Source: Arctopsyche grandis
Taxonomy: Eukaryota; Arthropoda; Insecta; Trichoptera; Hydropsychidae
Length of the DNA stretch: 64,000 nucleotides
NCBI RefSeq assembly: GCF_051622035.1
Contig: NC_135355.1
Span: 8,742,501 to 8,806,500 of the forward strand
Direction of reading: 5' to 3'
Shown here: in pieces, positions 1 through 12,262 of the stretch
How positions within the stretch are numbered: position 1 is the first letter of the stretch
Layout: each line of letters starts with the position of its first letter
The notes under the pieces: generated by a model
Database searches by the model: none
The model's input: the letters and a program-made list of their open reading frames with translations, nothing else
Told to the model about the DNA's origin: nothing
Made by a program: the position numbers and the translations under genes

Positions 1-105
1 TATTTTATTACCAGATTCGTGTTTACTGGGCATAGATCTATAAGAAAAGTCATATCTCGTCTCTGAGCCATTTTTCGTGTCGAACAGTGTTATTAGTAGA
101 CTGCG
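1..105. repeat. Fragment of the 701-bp foldback element family
   Basis: The first ~100 bases match the right arm of the inverted-repeat element at 7329-8029 (shared blocks CAGATTCGTGTT, ACTGGGC, TATATCTCGTCT and GTCGAACAGTGTTATTA). It is a truncated copy that runs off the left edge of the window. Confidence 0.65.
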
Positions 106-175
106 GATAGACACCGTGCTTTTTCCAGGAATCGGGGCGGTTTGTCTCTATTTACAAAGCTAGAGTACAAAAAAA

Positions 176-256
176 AGGTTGGACGAACCTTATACAACAA
201 TTGAACAATAGCATTTACAACAATTGAACAATAAACGGCGCGCTGTGGATCCAGCC
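176..256. repeat. Partial copy of the 133-bp palindromic MITE
   Basis: It carries the AGGTTGG...ACGAACCTT centre and the arm TTGAACAATAAACGGCGCGCT seen in the complete 133-bp copies at 30644-30776 and 43954-44086. The left arm is rearranged and no target duplication is visible. It abuts the hAT-like end at 270. Confidence 0.6.
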
Positions 257-269
257 AATAGCCTATTAG

Positions 270-635
270 TAGTGCTTCCAATCCCGGAAGATTACTTCAG
301 CACCGGTTGAGGTGCTAGGAATTTCCAATCCCGGGACACCGGTGCTAGCACCGGGAAATCAAATATATAACAAAAAAAGTAAAAAAAAAATTTAATTTGC
401 ATATTTTCATATTTCAAAACCGTTCAATTGCATTTTGCAAACTCTCCCGATGTTTCACGCAAAAAATACTCCAAATATTGGCGTTCTTGTTTTGAGAGTT
501 TGGATACATTCTTTAAATTTTCGGTTCGCATCCATAAATTTCTAAGATTAAATAAAATACATCCTTTAATGTAATCAAATAAAGTTAAAACATCACTTTG
601 ATTCATTGATTCGTATTTTACAAATAGTTTGTAAC
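270..635. mobile_element. 5' end of a hAT-like DNA transposon (truncated)
   Basis: It begins TAGTGCTTCCAATCCCGG and carries several CACCGG-type subterminal motifs. Its whole length is homologous to the left end of the complete copy at 19001-20210. The minus strand holds a short ORF (424-606) opening MNQSDVLTLFDYIKGC that is also present, broken, in the second copy. It may be a remnant of an internal gene, but I cannot assign it to a transposase domain with certainty. The right terminus is missing. Confidence 0.6.
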
Positions 636-727
636 GTATAGTAATTATTCATCGAATCAAAAGAGTGTGGATAAGAACCCACATATTGTCAGACGAAAAA
701 ATAAAAGGAGCTGAAAAGAGATTAGTA

Positions 728-795
728 TAAAAGAGAACACCTATAATGGGAGGTACCATTTCCAGTCAACTTGAAAATTTGAAAAAAAAATTTTA
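728..795 (+). repeat. Short fragment of the CTTCCGGT-periodic dispersed element
   Basis: The blocks AGAGAACACCTATAA, GGGAGGTACCATTTCC and GTCAACTTGAAAATTTG match the distal part of the complete copy at about 22772-23905. Confidence 0.6.
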
Positions 796-1320
796 CTAAA
801 ACAGTCCGACGTGGCCTGGGCCATAGAACACTTTTTACTTTAACAATCTCGTAGTCACCTCTCACTCATAGGTTTAACCTAAAATACATTTAATTAATAT
901 GTACAATACACTCGATCAATAAGTAACTTTTAATAGGTCTTTGACAATTTTTCTCTATTATGCTGTACATTAACATTAAATTAAGATACTACTATAAATA
1001 GTACTGTAAAAAAAATTCTAAAATAGAAAATTATCAATAGAACAATTACTATTATAATAAACCCAAAATGAATTCTGAATATAATTTATTAGGAATAAAA
1101 AACATTTCAAATCAAAATAAGTCTCTTTGTTTAATTTAAATATACAATTGTAAGTTTCTGTAACACGGTGGCTGTAGACATGCGATTTAAATTATAATTC
1201 GAAGTATCCCATTAATTATATATTAGAGTACTGTAATGATATTACTTTGGAAAAAATATGATTTATTAAATATATTTCGAATTGACATACGACGGGCTGA
1301 AAACCAGACTGGTACAAGTG
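796..1320. other. AT-rich noncoding DNA
   Basis: I see no coding potential or splice-supported exon. A ~65-bp stretch at 1212-1278 recurs at about 2028-2095 (GGAAAAAATATGATTTATTA), so the palindrome at 1321-1552 sits between two dispersed repeats. Confidence 0.5.
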
Positions 1321-1552
1321 AATATATTGATAAGTTATAAGTAAGTACATATGACGGGCTGAAAACCAGATGGTCTGAAAACCAGATGATTTTTTAAAAA
1401 ATCTGGTTTAAGTGCTAAAATAATAAATAGCATATGTATATGAAATGCTATTATTTTAGCAATTAAACCAGCTTTTTTAAAAAATCATCTGGTTTTCAGA
1501 CCATCTGGTTTTCAGCCCGTCATATGTACTTACTTATAACTTATCAATATAT
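1321..1552. repeat. 232-bp near-perfect palindrome (foldback)
   Basis: The left arm from 1321 (AATATATTGATAAGTTATAA) is the reverse complement of the right arm ending at 1552, through about 100 bp per arm, with a short AT-rich centre near 1425-1445. Each arm contains two tandem GGTCTGAAAACCAGA-type motifs. A further partial copy of one motif (GACGGGCTGAAAACCAGA) lies just outside at 1290-1308. No ORF is present. Confidence 0.9.
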
Positions 1553-1559
1553 TCAAATA

Positions 1560-2086
1560 CTACTTTTAAATATAATTCATTTGCATTAAATAAATACTTT
1601 AAATTTGGTGCATTTCACAGGAGTTGTTAAAGTGTAAAGAATTAATGATAAAAAGTAATGGCCACTAGAAATGATGTACTATCAATTATAATTGAAATTT
1701 AATGGAAGAGAATTATGATATATATGGCCTAATTTTATGCTGGTCAATGGAAGATCAAGATATTAAGAAGTGAACAAAGCAAATTCTATCTGTGACGGTG
1801 GAAAAAGTTGCAAAAATTGTTAAAATTTTTAATGTTAATTTATATCATTTAAAATTATCTACTGTGTATGAACACACAGTCAGTTCCATTGTATTTTTGT
1901 GTTATTATCAACTACATATTTTACAGTAAAATTTATTGGGCCGCAAAGTTAAAGAAAATGTTAAGTATGTAAATCTTTTGCCACTTCAATCGCTCTTTTT
2001 GAAGTAATCCCATCCTCTTAATATTATACATATTAGAGTATTGTAATGAAATTTAAATATAAATTTGGAAAAAATATGATTTATTA
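1560..2086. other. AT-rich noncoding DNA
   Basis: No gene, exon or transposon terminus is recognisable apart from the 2028-2095 repeat shared with 1212-1278. Confidence 0.5.
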
Positions 2087-2087
2087 A

Positions 2088-2171
<84 letters not shown>

Positions 2172-2205
2172 ATGTATGTACATACATACATACATACATA
2201 TATGT
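2087..2205. repeat. (TA)n / (TG)n / (TACA)n compound microsatellite
   Basis: About 70 bp of alternating TA passes into a short (TG) run and then TATG/TACA tetranucleotides. Confidence 0.95.
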
Positions 2206-3110
2206 ATGTACTACTTCAAAGGAATTGTTAAGTCTGTCGTTTTATCGTTTCATTTCTTAATTACCCAGCTTAATTGTGATAACTGCGCAGTTATCAATCA
2301 TCCATAGCTTCAGGCTCTAATACCCCAAATTAATATTCTACTTTTCCTGAAATAAGCACATCATTAAAGTAGCTTAGCAACAACAAAACGCCCTACGAAA
2401 ACATGGCGACTAGACTGATTTAAAATTCAATATTATAGGTATTTTGGTTTATTATATTTATGTTATTATATGTTACTTGAAAGACTTACGTACTATGAAG
2501 ATTTTATATAATGAATAAATGTGAAATTAATTTAATTTAATAGAATTTTGTGGCAATTAAAATAACGTAGACATACAATTTATATACACTCGTATTATTA
2601 AGTTATAATACAAAAGCAATTTATTACTGTCCAAATAATACATATACATAAAAAAATGGATAAATAAATACATTCTAATTGGAAAAATCCCTTTCGCTTA
2701 CACTAATACATAGTTTGTAAATGATGGGTCGTGAACCAAAATTGGGTGGATTGACATATTTAATGGGTCGCAAAATATTCTCAAGATAAAAATTCCAGTT
2801 AGGGTTTATCGCTAAAACCAAATTTCGAAACAGACCGCATCCTAAAATAGAAACAGGTGCAGCCCGTCTGATGTAGCACCGATATTTAATTTCTCAAAAC
2901 TTATCCAACGCCACGACTCGAATAATAATATCTAATGTTATTACTAATATTTTAGTTCGTATTATCAAAATACAATTAATTTTTGTTTGTACGTGCTATT
3001 TTACTCATATTGTTTGGGTCGCGAAACCAAAACTATTTCCCCTAGCTAGGTCACGGCTCAAATTCCCTTGCCTACACTATGTATGTACATAAGTATGTAT
3101 GTATGCACGG
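2206..3110. other. Noncoding DNA
   Basis: I see nothing gene-like. It contains short TATG/CATA tracts and generic AT-rich sequence. Confidence 0.45.
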
Positions 3111-3115
3111 GTGAT

Positions 3116-3475
3116 CGTAAAAAAGTCGACAGTGAAAAAGTCAAAAATGTTCGTTTACCACGCATACATATGAAAAACGGTTAGTATATACATATATATG
3201 TATATATCAGTGGCGTGCGGTAAAACTCTCTCTCTCCCCCCGTCGTACATCCTCACTTAATTTTCGCGCGCACATGAAACAAGGACAAAGTATGTATGTA
3301 CATACATATGTATGTATTGCACAAACAAAATATGTATGTATGTATGACAAAAAGAGAGATAATTTCACCGCATGCCACTGATATATGTATATTATATATA
3401 TGTACATAGTGCCGTTTACCATGTACCCTTTTTTTTTGATCTTTCGTTTTTCGACCTTTTACATATTTACATACA
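3116..3475. repeat. Degenerate relative of the 386-bp foldback element
   Basis: The right side (CGTTTACCATGTACCC followed by GATCTTTCG and TTTTCGACC) matches the arms of the foldback at 32844-33229. The left side is a weaker mirror of it. The 173-bp MITE at 3208-3380 lies inside, so this copy is the older of the two. Confidence 0.45.
3208..3380. mobile_element. 173-bp MITE, probably hAT type
   Basis: The terminal inverted repeats are CAGTGGCGTGCGGT at 3208 and ACCGCATGCCACTG ending at 3380 (one mismatch). The flanks are TA-rich on both sides (GTATATAT / ATATATGT), so the target duplication cannot be phased. The interior has no ORF. Confidence 0.75.
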
Positions 3476-3643
3476 TATGTAGGCAAAAATAAAATTAGTA
3501 CGAGGTTTCTGTGGATTTAAAAATAAAATACGAATTTATTACACTTCGGTGGCCTTGAAACATGACATTACGTTTTTTTGAATTTGGATTATTCCGACTT
3601 CATCTTTTTTTTCTATTTTTTTAGTGAATGAAAATCTTCATTT

Positions 3644-4142
3644 TGTAACGAACGTTTTTACGCGCGCTTATCTGATCTCGCTGTGGGAGGTCCATAGGGC
3701 GTTTACTCCGTTCTTCCAAGGGTAGGGTTATATGGAAACGTGGACTAACCTTGGGATAGTGTTATATATATAGTCGAGGAGGTTCCTGACTGCAAATCGT
3801 CTTCGTTGATAACAGCTTCCTCGTGGTCGGGAAGCTGGCTCTGCGGTCCTCTTCTCGTTGAAGCACCGCTGGTCGGGTCACAGCAGCGGGAGGGGGAGGC
3901 AGGAGACAAACTCCGTAATGCCTCGTGTGGACACAAGATGGTGATCTCTGGGCGTCTCTGAAGACGCTCGGCGGAGATGCTGGATAGGGAGGTCCTTCCC
4001 GGTTGACGGCTGGTGGTAGAGAGAATCGCTCTCGATACTGCTCGAGAGGAGTATGGTGTTGGCGCGGTAAAGTCACTGGTGTCACCTTAAATATTCCTAC
4101 CGCTACCAACTGAAGGGACACTCGGGAGAACGTCGCGTTACA
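3644..4142. mobile_element. Solo LTR of an LTR retrotransposon
   Basis: The block is 499 bp, much more GC-rich than its surroundings, and is bounded by TGTAACGAACG and CGTCGCGTTACA, that is TG...CA with a 7-bp terminal inversion. The flanks ATTT (3640-3643) and ATTT (4143-4146) form a 4-bp target duplication, as expected of Ty3/Gypsy-like integrases. TATA-like boxes lie at about 3728 and 3763. No internal region or second LTR is nearby, so this looks like an LTR-LTR recombination product. The long minus-strand ORF inside it is a by-product of composition. Confidence 0.75.
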
Positions 4143-4382
4143 ATTTTTTTTATATCTCTTCAACAAGCTTCAAAAAGTCAAAGTGTGGAAAATAAAAATA
4201 CGTTTACTAAAATTTTTAAATTCGCGAGAAACATTGTTTTATATTTTGACAATTAATCACAATACATAGCTATCTACTTAGTAGTCAGTTTAAGAGTAAA
4301 GAGACGAACAGACATACAGACGGACCGAAGGCTTGGTATTGAAAGCTTTGTACAGATGTGTAGTGTGTGGCGTATGGAACAG

Positions 4383-4571
4383 GTGGAGGTATTCGCGACA
4401 TGCGTATCCGTAGGCGCCTTTTTGCTGGGGTCAAGAGCATCTCCATGTTCGGCTCACGGTCCAGGAACAACTCTCCACAACACAGGTCCATCTCGCTGCC
4501 AGAAAGTACGGAATCGTCTGAAAGTTTCATGTATTTAAATGTGAATCCCGCGAGAGAACGTTGCGCCACAG
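4383..4571 (+). CDS. stac: Candidate upstream exon of stac
   Basis: This is an open frame of 63 codons whose product contains the serine-rich stretch MFGSRSRNNSPQHRSISLPE, typical of a phosphorylated linker. It ends at CACAG|GTGTGG, a plausible donor, leaving one base of a codon (phase 1). That phase fits the next supported stac exon at 8907 (GT then AGC) and also the alternative exon at 5843 (AA then ATC). An in-frame TAG at 4361 puts the acceptor after 4363; GGAACAG at 4376-4382 is the best candidate but has a poor polypyrimidine tract. Assignment to stac rests on strand, order and phase, not on a recognised domain. The opposite strand is also open here (4285-4569), which lowers certainty. 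Confidence 0.45.
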
Positions 4572-5528
<957 letters not shown>

Positions 5529-5842
5529 CATATTTACATATTGATAATCAACACTAAACTTAAAAATCTCTTGTTCACTCAGTAATATTCCGAGCTTTCC
5601 AATGCATTTACATTTACCGTCATGATTGCACCTTGCTTAACCCTCTTCTTAGTAAAACAATTCCTTTTTATCATTGTTGTTTTAATCCCTCTCGTCCTAC
5701 ATCGGTGTAAATTATATATGTAAGCTTGTGTTTTCATGTTCATTTATATGTCTACTTATATGTTTTAGTGTATTATTATTTTGTTTCCGTTTATTATTCA
5801 GTGTCGTTTCAATATTGCGTTTGTGGTCATGTTATTTTACAG

Positions 5843-5970
5843 AAATCGCCAGCACAGGAACTAGACCATTCGGTCAACCCCTTTGTTTCGTGCAAGACGT
5901 CGAAGAACCCCCATCCCCCGTTAAAACGAAAAAGAAATTCCCGAAAACTGTGAACAAAAAACCATAGCAG
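5843..5970 (+). CDS. Possible alternative terminal exon (stac or an upstream gene)
   Basis: A good acceptor (TGTTATTTTACAG, AG at 5841-5842) opens a frame that begins with two bases (AA) and then runs IASTGTRPFGQPLCFVQDVE to a KTKKKFPKTVNKKP-stop tail. The phase-1 entry matches the phase-1 exit of 4383-4571, so the two join in frame. The stop is at 5968-5970. An AATAAA lies downstream at about 6297. A second frame (KSPAQELDHSVNPF...) is also open after the same acceptor, so the frame choice is not secure. It could be an alternative short C-terminus, a poison exon, or the last exon of an unrelated gene. Confidence 0.35.
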
Positions 5971-7328
5971 TCGATCCGTCAATTAAAATTATTATTATTA
6001 ATAATAATGTATTACATTAATTCCTAGTTATTGTTAATGACTCGATACTTTCCCGTTTTCTCTATTTTTTTTAAACTTCTTAAACTTTTCCCATACTATA
6101 TTACAACTGCACAGTCAATTATTATTAGTTTGTAATTAAATAATTAGAAATTTGCTCAAACGCATAACGCGCAATTGTATATTTTTTTATATTGTATGGA
6201 TAAAAAAAAATGTATGGATAAATACCTAAATATACGATAAACCATGTTTTTGTCATCTGTGATAATTGTTGCCTTAAAGTTATTTAAAAAAAATCAAATA
6301 AAAATTATTTATTTTCAAAAACGAATATTTTCTTTAAACAAAATGATAATTACAACATTGAGAAGTCACAGTAAGTATATAAATATGGATTGCGCTTTAT
6401 ACTTTTTTCGGATTTATTGTGTGCATTTATAGTGTGCATCTTGCTTTTTTATTACATAATTAGGTGAATGCATATGTACATATGTATATGTATGTATATT
6501 ACGGTCAAAGTGACGAATTCAGTTATTATTCGTAATAACCGAGAATATTGGTCAATTTGATAACTACATTTATTATTTTAACCGGGGGCTTAGTTAATTT
6601 GATCAAATATATGCTTAATCTTAAATACTTCTTATTCAGTCGGTCCTCACGTTCTTATGAACGCGATGAAAGTTTTCAACTAAAACTCAACGCGATTCGG
6701 CTTTTAAGGACCAAGGAACATCTGTGAACCTCTTGACTCGATGGTTCAACATGTTGGTATGTAATTTCCCTCGATTTGGGAAATTTATTTGGGTACAAAG
6801 GATGCACATTCTTTGTCTTCGTCACTATTTCCATCTTTCACTTCCGATAGACACTAATTTTATATTTTGCAGTTTATCTTTGGCCTGGTTAAAATTATAC
6901 ATGTATATTTGTTTGGATCTCATTTACCATCGAATGACGGTAATATTATATTACTAACTAACTAATTAATATGAATTATTTTAACAATGATATATACTGG
7001 TATGTATATATCGACCATAACATATAATATATACATATGTACAATATATAATATTATATTATTCATATTACATTATGCCTAAATTAAGCAGTAAATCTAA
7101 CTGTTTCACTTAAGGAATTGTTGTGAAACGCTGATTTACAAAATTTTGCATGTGTTTTGATTGTCTTTGAATTAATTTTAAATCTGCATTTTGATTCGTG
7201 TTATGTAGTACTTACATATATGTACTTGGGCATTTTGTGTATCTACATATATTTTGCATACAAATTAAACCCTCTTTTAATAAAAAATATACTTGGCATC
7301 AATTTTTATATTATAATGATACTAATTG
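5971..7328. other. Noncoding DNA
   Basis: No supported exon. If 5843-5970 is real, its 3' UTR would lie here (AATAAA near 6297). TACATA-rich tracts occur at 6470-6500 and 7000-7060. Confidence 0.4.
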
Positions 7329-8029
7329 CACTGTTCGACACGAAAAATGGTTCTGAGACGAGATATAACTTTTCTTATTGATCTATTCCCAGTGAACACG
7401 AATCTGGTAATAAAAAGTGTTGATTGGCTCGAGATTCGGAGATATATGTATTTTTTAAATCGCGCAATTTTTCTATATCTTGGTGTTGTTCGGTAGATTT
7501 CTCAAAATCTGTTAATTTTCTGTGCTCTACTAATACAGATTTTTTGCTCGTAAATTTACAGATTTAAAATTCAGCACACATCCAATGAACCCTTTTAGCC
7601 GAAAACAAGAAATAGTGTGGCCAGAATACTATCCTTATAAACATGTTTCAATAGAAAATACTCAATATAATATAGTATTAACAGTGGGAAAAAATCCCAA
7701 GTGAAAATACGTAATTTTGACTTTTGATTTGAACTGGACGACTACTTAGAGAGATTTGAAAACTGAAAAGTAGTACAAATAAAAGATAAAATACCCGACT
7801 ATAGATTCCAATATTCATTTTGAACAGGAAATTAACAGATTTTGAGAAATCGACCGAACAACACCAATTTAGAAAAATCGCGCGATTTAAAAAACACATA
7901 CTATATCTCCGAATCTCGAGCCAATCAACACTTTTTATTATCAGATTCGTGTTCACTGGGCGTAGATATATAAGAAAAGTTATATCTCGTCTTTGAACCA
8001 AAAAAAAAGTCGTCATTTGTCGAACAGTG
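7329..8029. mobile_element. 701-bp foldback / long-TIR DNA element
   Basis: About 190 bp at the left (CACTGTTCGACACGAAAAAT...) is repeated inverted at the right (...TTGTCGAACAGTG), with roughly 85-90% identity by eye. The central ~310 bp has no transposase. Related sequence occurs at 1-105 and, more diverged, at 26985-27395. The flanks CTAATTG and TTATTAA do not give an unambiguous target duplication. Confidence 0.8.
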
Positions 8030-8134
8030 TTATTAATTATAGACAAATTTTTTATCTTTAGTTTTTAACTTCAAACATATAGGTATACATACATAGATAT
8101 GTTTATACATATATTATATCTATTTATCTATTTA

Positions 8135-8259
<125 letters not shown>

Positions 8260-8339
8260 ATACATATACATACATATAACAATTGCTTAAACAGTCTCGA
8301 TTTTAAATGCCTTAAGTTAGGCTTCTTGTCTAGTATACA

Positions 8340-8765
8340 CAGGCCCGGACTGAGGGTATATGGCGTCCCTTGGCTTTTTTTTTCAGCGCACCCCCCCCCC
8401 TCCTTTTTTAAATTTTTTAAACGACTAATAAAATATATTAAGAAAAAAAGGTAAAATTAAATTTAAAAACTATGTATGTATGTATCTTTCACCCCATTAA
8501 CATTTGTACCGACGACAGTTTATTGTTGGACAAGTTTTATTCGTGAGTCGTTGATACATACATATGAGTCAACTTCCCGCCTTTCTTGTAAATTATAATA
8601 TTAGCAGTCAGTATTATTACTCCGAGTAGAAAAATGAAGTTTAATATAAAATGTTTTACAATTTTATATCAAAAAAAAAAAAAAAATGCGGACGCCTTGC
8701 AATGCCCTTTGACTGTCGTGCTCCTAGGCACGTGCCTAGTCTGCTGCCCCTTTGAGCCGGCCCTG
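8340..8765. mobile_element. 426-bp hAT-type MITE with 8-bp target duplication
   Basis: The termini are CAGGCCCGG (8340) and CCGGCCCTG (ending 8765). Flanking octamers AGTATACA (8332-8339) and AGTGTACA (8766-8773) match at 7 of 8 positions. The interior is noncoding and contains poly-C and poly-A. It shares its terminal motif with the MITE at 47770-48163. It sits in the stac intron upstream of exon 8907. Confidence 0.85.
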
Positions 8766-8906
8766 AGTGTACATATACATACATATTTTATATTTTTTTA
8801 TGAAATTAAACTATTTTTCAATTATCACTTGAGCACGTTCAGCCTTTTCGAAGCGATCATTTCGATACATTCTTGTTACATTCTTTGTGTTACATTCTTT
8901 GTTCAG

Positions 8907-8975
8907 GTAGCACAATGAAGAGCTCCACCAGTGCTCTAATAATGCGACAATCCGAGAGCGCCAGTCCAATAGCCG
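8907..8975 (+). CDS. stac: stac exon (69 bp)
   Basis: It is bounded by the acceptor TTCTTTGTTCAG (AG at 8905-8906) and a donor G|GTATTC. It reads GT-AGC-ACA-ATG..., encoding STMKSSTSALIMRQSESASP then IA, with phase 1 at both ends. The last G joins CA of the exon at 10817 to make Ala, continuing into PHSPRRHKLNLRMKSLSLD. The serine-rich, coil-like composition fits the linker between the C1 and SH3 regions of insect Stac. The matching phases at both junctions are the main support. Confidence 0.75.
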
Positions 8976-9257
8976 GTATTCACAACATTTTTCCATAATC
9001 CAAATCACATTTCCTTTTTAGCTATCGATCATCTCGATTGAGGACCTTTTCACTATATTTAAATATAAACAAATATGTATGTAACTTTTACTGTAGTATG
9101 TGTGTAAATACTATATATGTACATACATATATACTAGGTTCAGACAGACATAAAATATGAAATCAATAATAATACGCGCTAAAATATCGAAAAATTGCCG
9201 ATTTCATATAATGATTTAGTGTTCAATATATAGGCATCATACTACATAATACTATAG

Positions 9258-9327
<70 letters not shown>

Positions 9328-10816
9328 TTCACATTCATATATACATATGTATATGTGGCCTATGACCTTCGTCTCTAATCATACAAAGAGAAATTATACG
9401 CTCAAGTACACGAGTATAATACATATAATACATATGTGCATATGTATCATATGTATTATATTTTACGATAAAAGGTTTTTTTAATAAAATATCTTTCTTG
9501 ATTGAAATCAACATTTGTATTTTTAAATGGAATCGGCAATTCATTTTAAATTTCAAGGACTCAATCTTTCCAAGCCTGTGATTTTTAGATAGTACACAAT
9601 GCACAATATCCTGTTATTATCCCATTAAAATAAAATACATTTTGTTTGAATGGTACTTTTTTTTCTGAAAACAGATGAGCACCAAATCATGCAAATCACG
9701 AAAATTTCTTAATTGTTCTATTATAATATTTTCAAAACAATATTTAATATTGTAACATTACAAGATTTATTCACACGCCTCTCCATTAACCCATTAATAT
9801 ATCCACACGTTTGAATTTTGGCATTTTTATTTTAATATTCCAGAGAATTTTGTGTTGATTTTTTTTCGCACTTTTATAATTTGTTTTCATGCGAGCACTT
9901 CAATAATGTGTGAATTTTATTCATACAAGTACATATGTATATTGCATGAAATTTGTTTTTAAGACATCCAATACATGACATTTTTTAATTGGTTGCTGTA
10001 AAAGAAGATCAAGTATTTAGAGCTTTTTTTTAATAGCTTGATCAACCTTTGCAAGCAACGGTTTTTTATTAAATCATTTTATGTATGTACACATAGTACA
10101 TATGTACATTTCAAAATTTCGCCGAATGCAAAATCGATTTCTTTATTGTCACCTAATCTTTAGAAACAAATCGAAATGAAAAATGAAAATTTTGACTTTC
10201 CACAATAGACCTATTGGAAATACATACATACATATGTAATATATGAAGCGACAAATCTAAATAATGATTTTTTTTAATATATCTTAAAAGAATCCGATAA
10301 ACGACAAAATTATATAGAAAAATACCTATATTATTATTTGAACGAATGATAATTGAATGGAATGACTTCCCAAGTTGAGAATTGTGGATTTGTAGAGCAG
10401 ATAAATTTTTTTTTTATATACATATATGTATGTACTGTATGTACAAACCATACATATGAATTGGGTTCGGAGGAGCTCGGAGCCCTCGTAAACGTTTTTA
10501 TTTTTTTCTCATTTTTATCCGCCCTAGCAATGATGGACAATTTATCAGTGTATAATTTTATCGTCTATCTATTTTTATCGATGTTTTTAAAATTGATGAT
10601 TATTTTTATGTGACATTAGTGTGACACGACATTTCCATCAAGTCTATCATGGGAAAGTTAATATTTTTATTTTTCCATGTAAATAGAATGTTGGGGAACA
10701 ATGGTTCCTTGGACATTCAAACTCAAATTAAAACAGCGAGAAATCGTAAATTTTGTGTTTGGGTCTGAATGGTGTGGAAACTAGGTAAAAATTTGTTGAA
10801 ATTGTGGGCATTATAG
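8976..10816. other. stac intron
   Basis: It holds a (TA)n tract at 9260-9322 and scattered TACATA repeats. I recognise no further exon or transposon. Confidence 0.5.
9260..9322. repeat. (TA)n microsatellite
   Basis: About 63 bp of pure TA. Confidence 0.95.
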
Positions 10817-11002
10817 CACCTCATTCGCCAAGAAGACATAAGCTGAACCTGAGGATGAAAAGTCTTTCGTTGGACTCCCCTGAGAGCTCGGAACAACGTC
10901 GTAGACCAGGCACCAGGCTGGAGACACAAGGTCCTGGACCCTTGTCGGGTCCCAGCAACACTCTGGGACAATCTTTGGGTCTGAATTCGGCTCGACTTCA
11001 CT
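10817..11002 (+). CDS. stac: stac exon (linker)
   Basis: The acceptor is GGGCATTATAG|CACCTC. The product PHSPRRHKLNLRMKSLSLD-SPESSE then a basic, Pro/Gly/Ser-rich stretch is the kind of conserved linker found before the SH3 region of insect Stac. The donor is inferred: the next exon requires a phase-1 exit. GT at 11003 (CACT|GTACGA) gives ...SARLH-S-PSSPVHNRRLL, a natural join. Other phase-1 donors at 10931, 10949 and 10979 would shorten the exon. The frame otherwise reaches a TGA at 11014. Confidence 0.75.
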
Positions 11003-11575
11003 GTACGACTAAATGAATGTCTAACAGCGTGTGCTTTATATTCCTATATTCACAGTTTATGTTTTTCACTCGCTTTTATACTCGCTTTCTACAAACCACA
11101 ACAAATAAATTAAAAATTCAATACCTCCGATTCTTAATCAATTCTTTTTACATACGCTTTTTAGCAAGGTTTGCTACTACAATGGAATTTTTGAACTCAT
11201 ACTATTTGTATTTTTTCTTGCACAGATCGTAAAAAAACAACGACGTGTTTTTTGCACTAACATACTATAATACATACATATGTACAAGATCTTTGATACT
11301 AGTTTCAAATCATTGAAAGCACACGAAACAATTCACACATTGACAAGCGCATGATTTTCGCATTTCCAGATCTAGGATGCACCCCGGTGAATAAAAAAAT
11401 GACATCAATAACCTTAGTAGTTTGAAAATGAAAATTAATCTTCCCAGGATGGCAACCAATCTTTCCTATTTCCTTTTTTTTGTTTTCCAATATTCTACTC
11501 AAATATATATATATTTTGTTTTCCAATATTCTACTAATTATTTATCTATTACATGCAAATTCATGTTATATATAC

Positions 11576-11645
<70 letters not shown>

Positions 11646-11976
11646 TTTACACACCTAATAGAAGCAATCGCTGAAATACATAGGCTTGCATGGTTTGTAG
11701 ACGTAGAACACACATACATACATACCTACATATGTACCTATATGTACATATACATAAAGCATGCGCCTTGCAACAAAATTTGTGTAAATTCTAAGTCAAG
11801 TGCAATATATCTTACATATTTTACAAAACGAGCATTTTCACATACTTAACATTAACTATTACGTGCAAAATCTTTTTTTAGCACTTTCCTTCACTATCGT
11901 CGTTCATTATTACGCTTCATAGCAGTTCTAAGAGTAATTGCAACAAAGTTTAAGCGTTAACTTCTCGTGTTTTCAG
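11003..11976. other. stac intron
   Basis: Contains a ~50-bp (TA)n tract (11588-11638) and TACATA repeats. The acceptor is CTTCTCGTGTTTTCAG. Confidence 0.6.
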
Positions 11977-12113
11977 CGCCTTCGAGTCCCGTTCACAACA
12001 GACGATTGCTCAGTGCGAGGAATATGAGAATGAGCAGTGTAGAACTTCCAGATGAGCATGAAAAAAGCTATTCTTCTGCAAGTGCCAGTCCTTGCCCTTC
12101 TCCGGTAAAACAG
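11977..12113 (+). CDS. stac: stac exon before the SH3 region
   Basis: It runs from a strong acceptor (GTGTTTTCAG|CGCC) to CAG|GTATAT. It enters in phase 1 and leaves in phase 0. The product is PSSPVHNRRLLSARNMRMSS then VELPDEHEKSYSSASASPCP and SPVKQ: serine-rich, with several SP sites, probably disordered and phosphorylatable. This segment strongly resembles my recollection of the conserved pre-SH3 linker of insect Stac proteins. Confidence 0.88.
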
Positions 12114-12262
12114 GTATATACATACATATACAAATATACGTACTATACTTTTTTTTTCATTTTACACAATAAAAGCATAAATCCTAATTTATACTTTCCA
12201 TTAAGAAGATACCATACATAAAGATATATTTAAACGGAGTAATATTATTGAACTTATTTTAG

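Noticed and set aside
3745..4166. 134-codon minus-strand ORF, Pro/Arg-rich
   Set aside because: It lies almost wholly within the solo LTR and reflects its GC-rich composition.
4285..4569. Minus-strand 94-codon ORF overlapping the candidate stac exon
   Set aside because: The plus strand has the matching splice phase with neighbouring exons; no phase-compatible minus-strand partner was found. Kept as a doubt in the exon entry.
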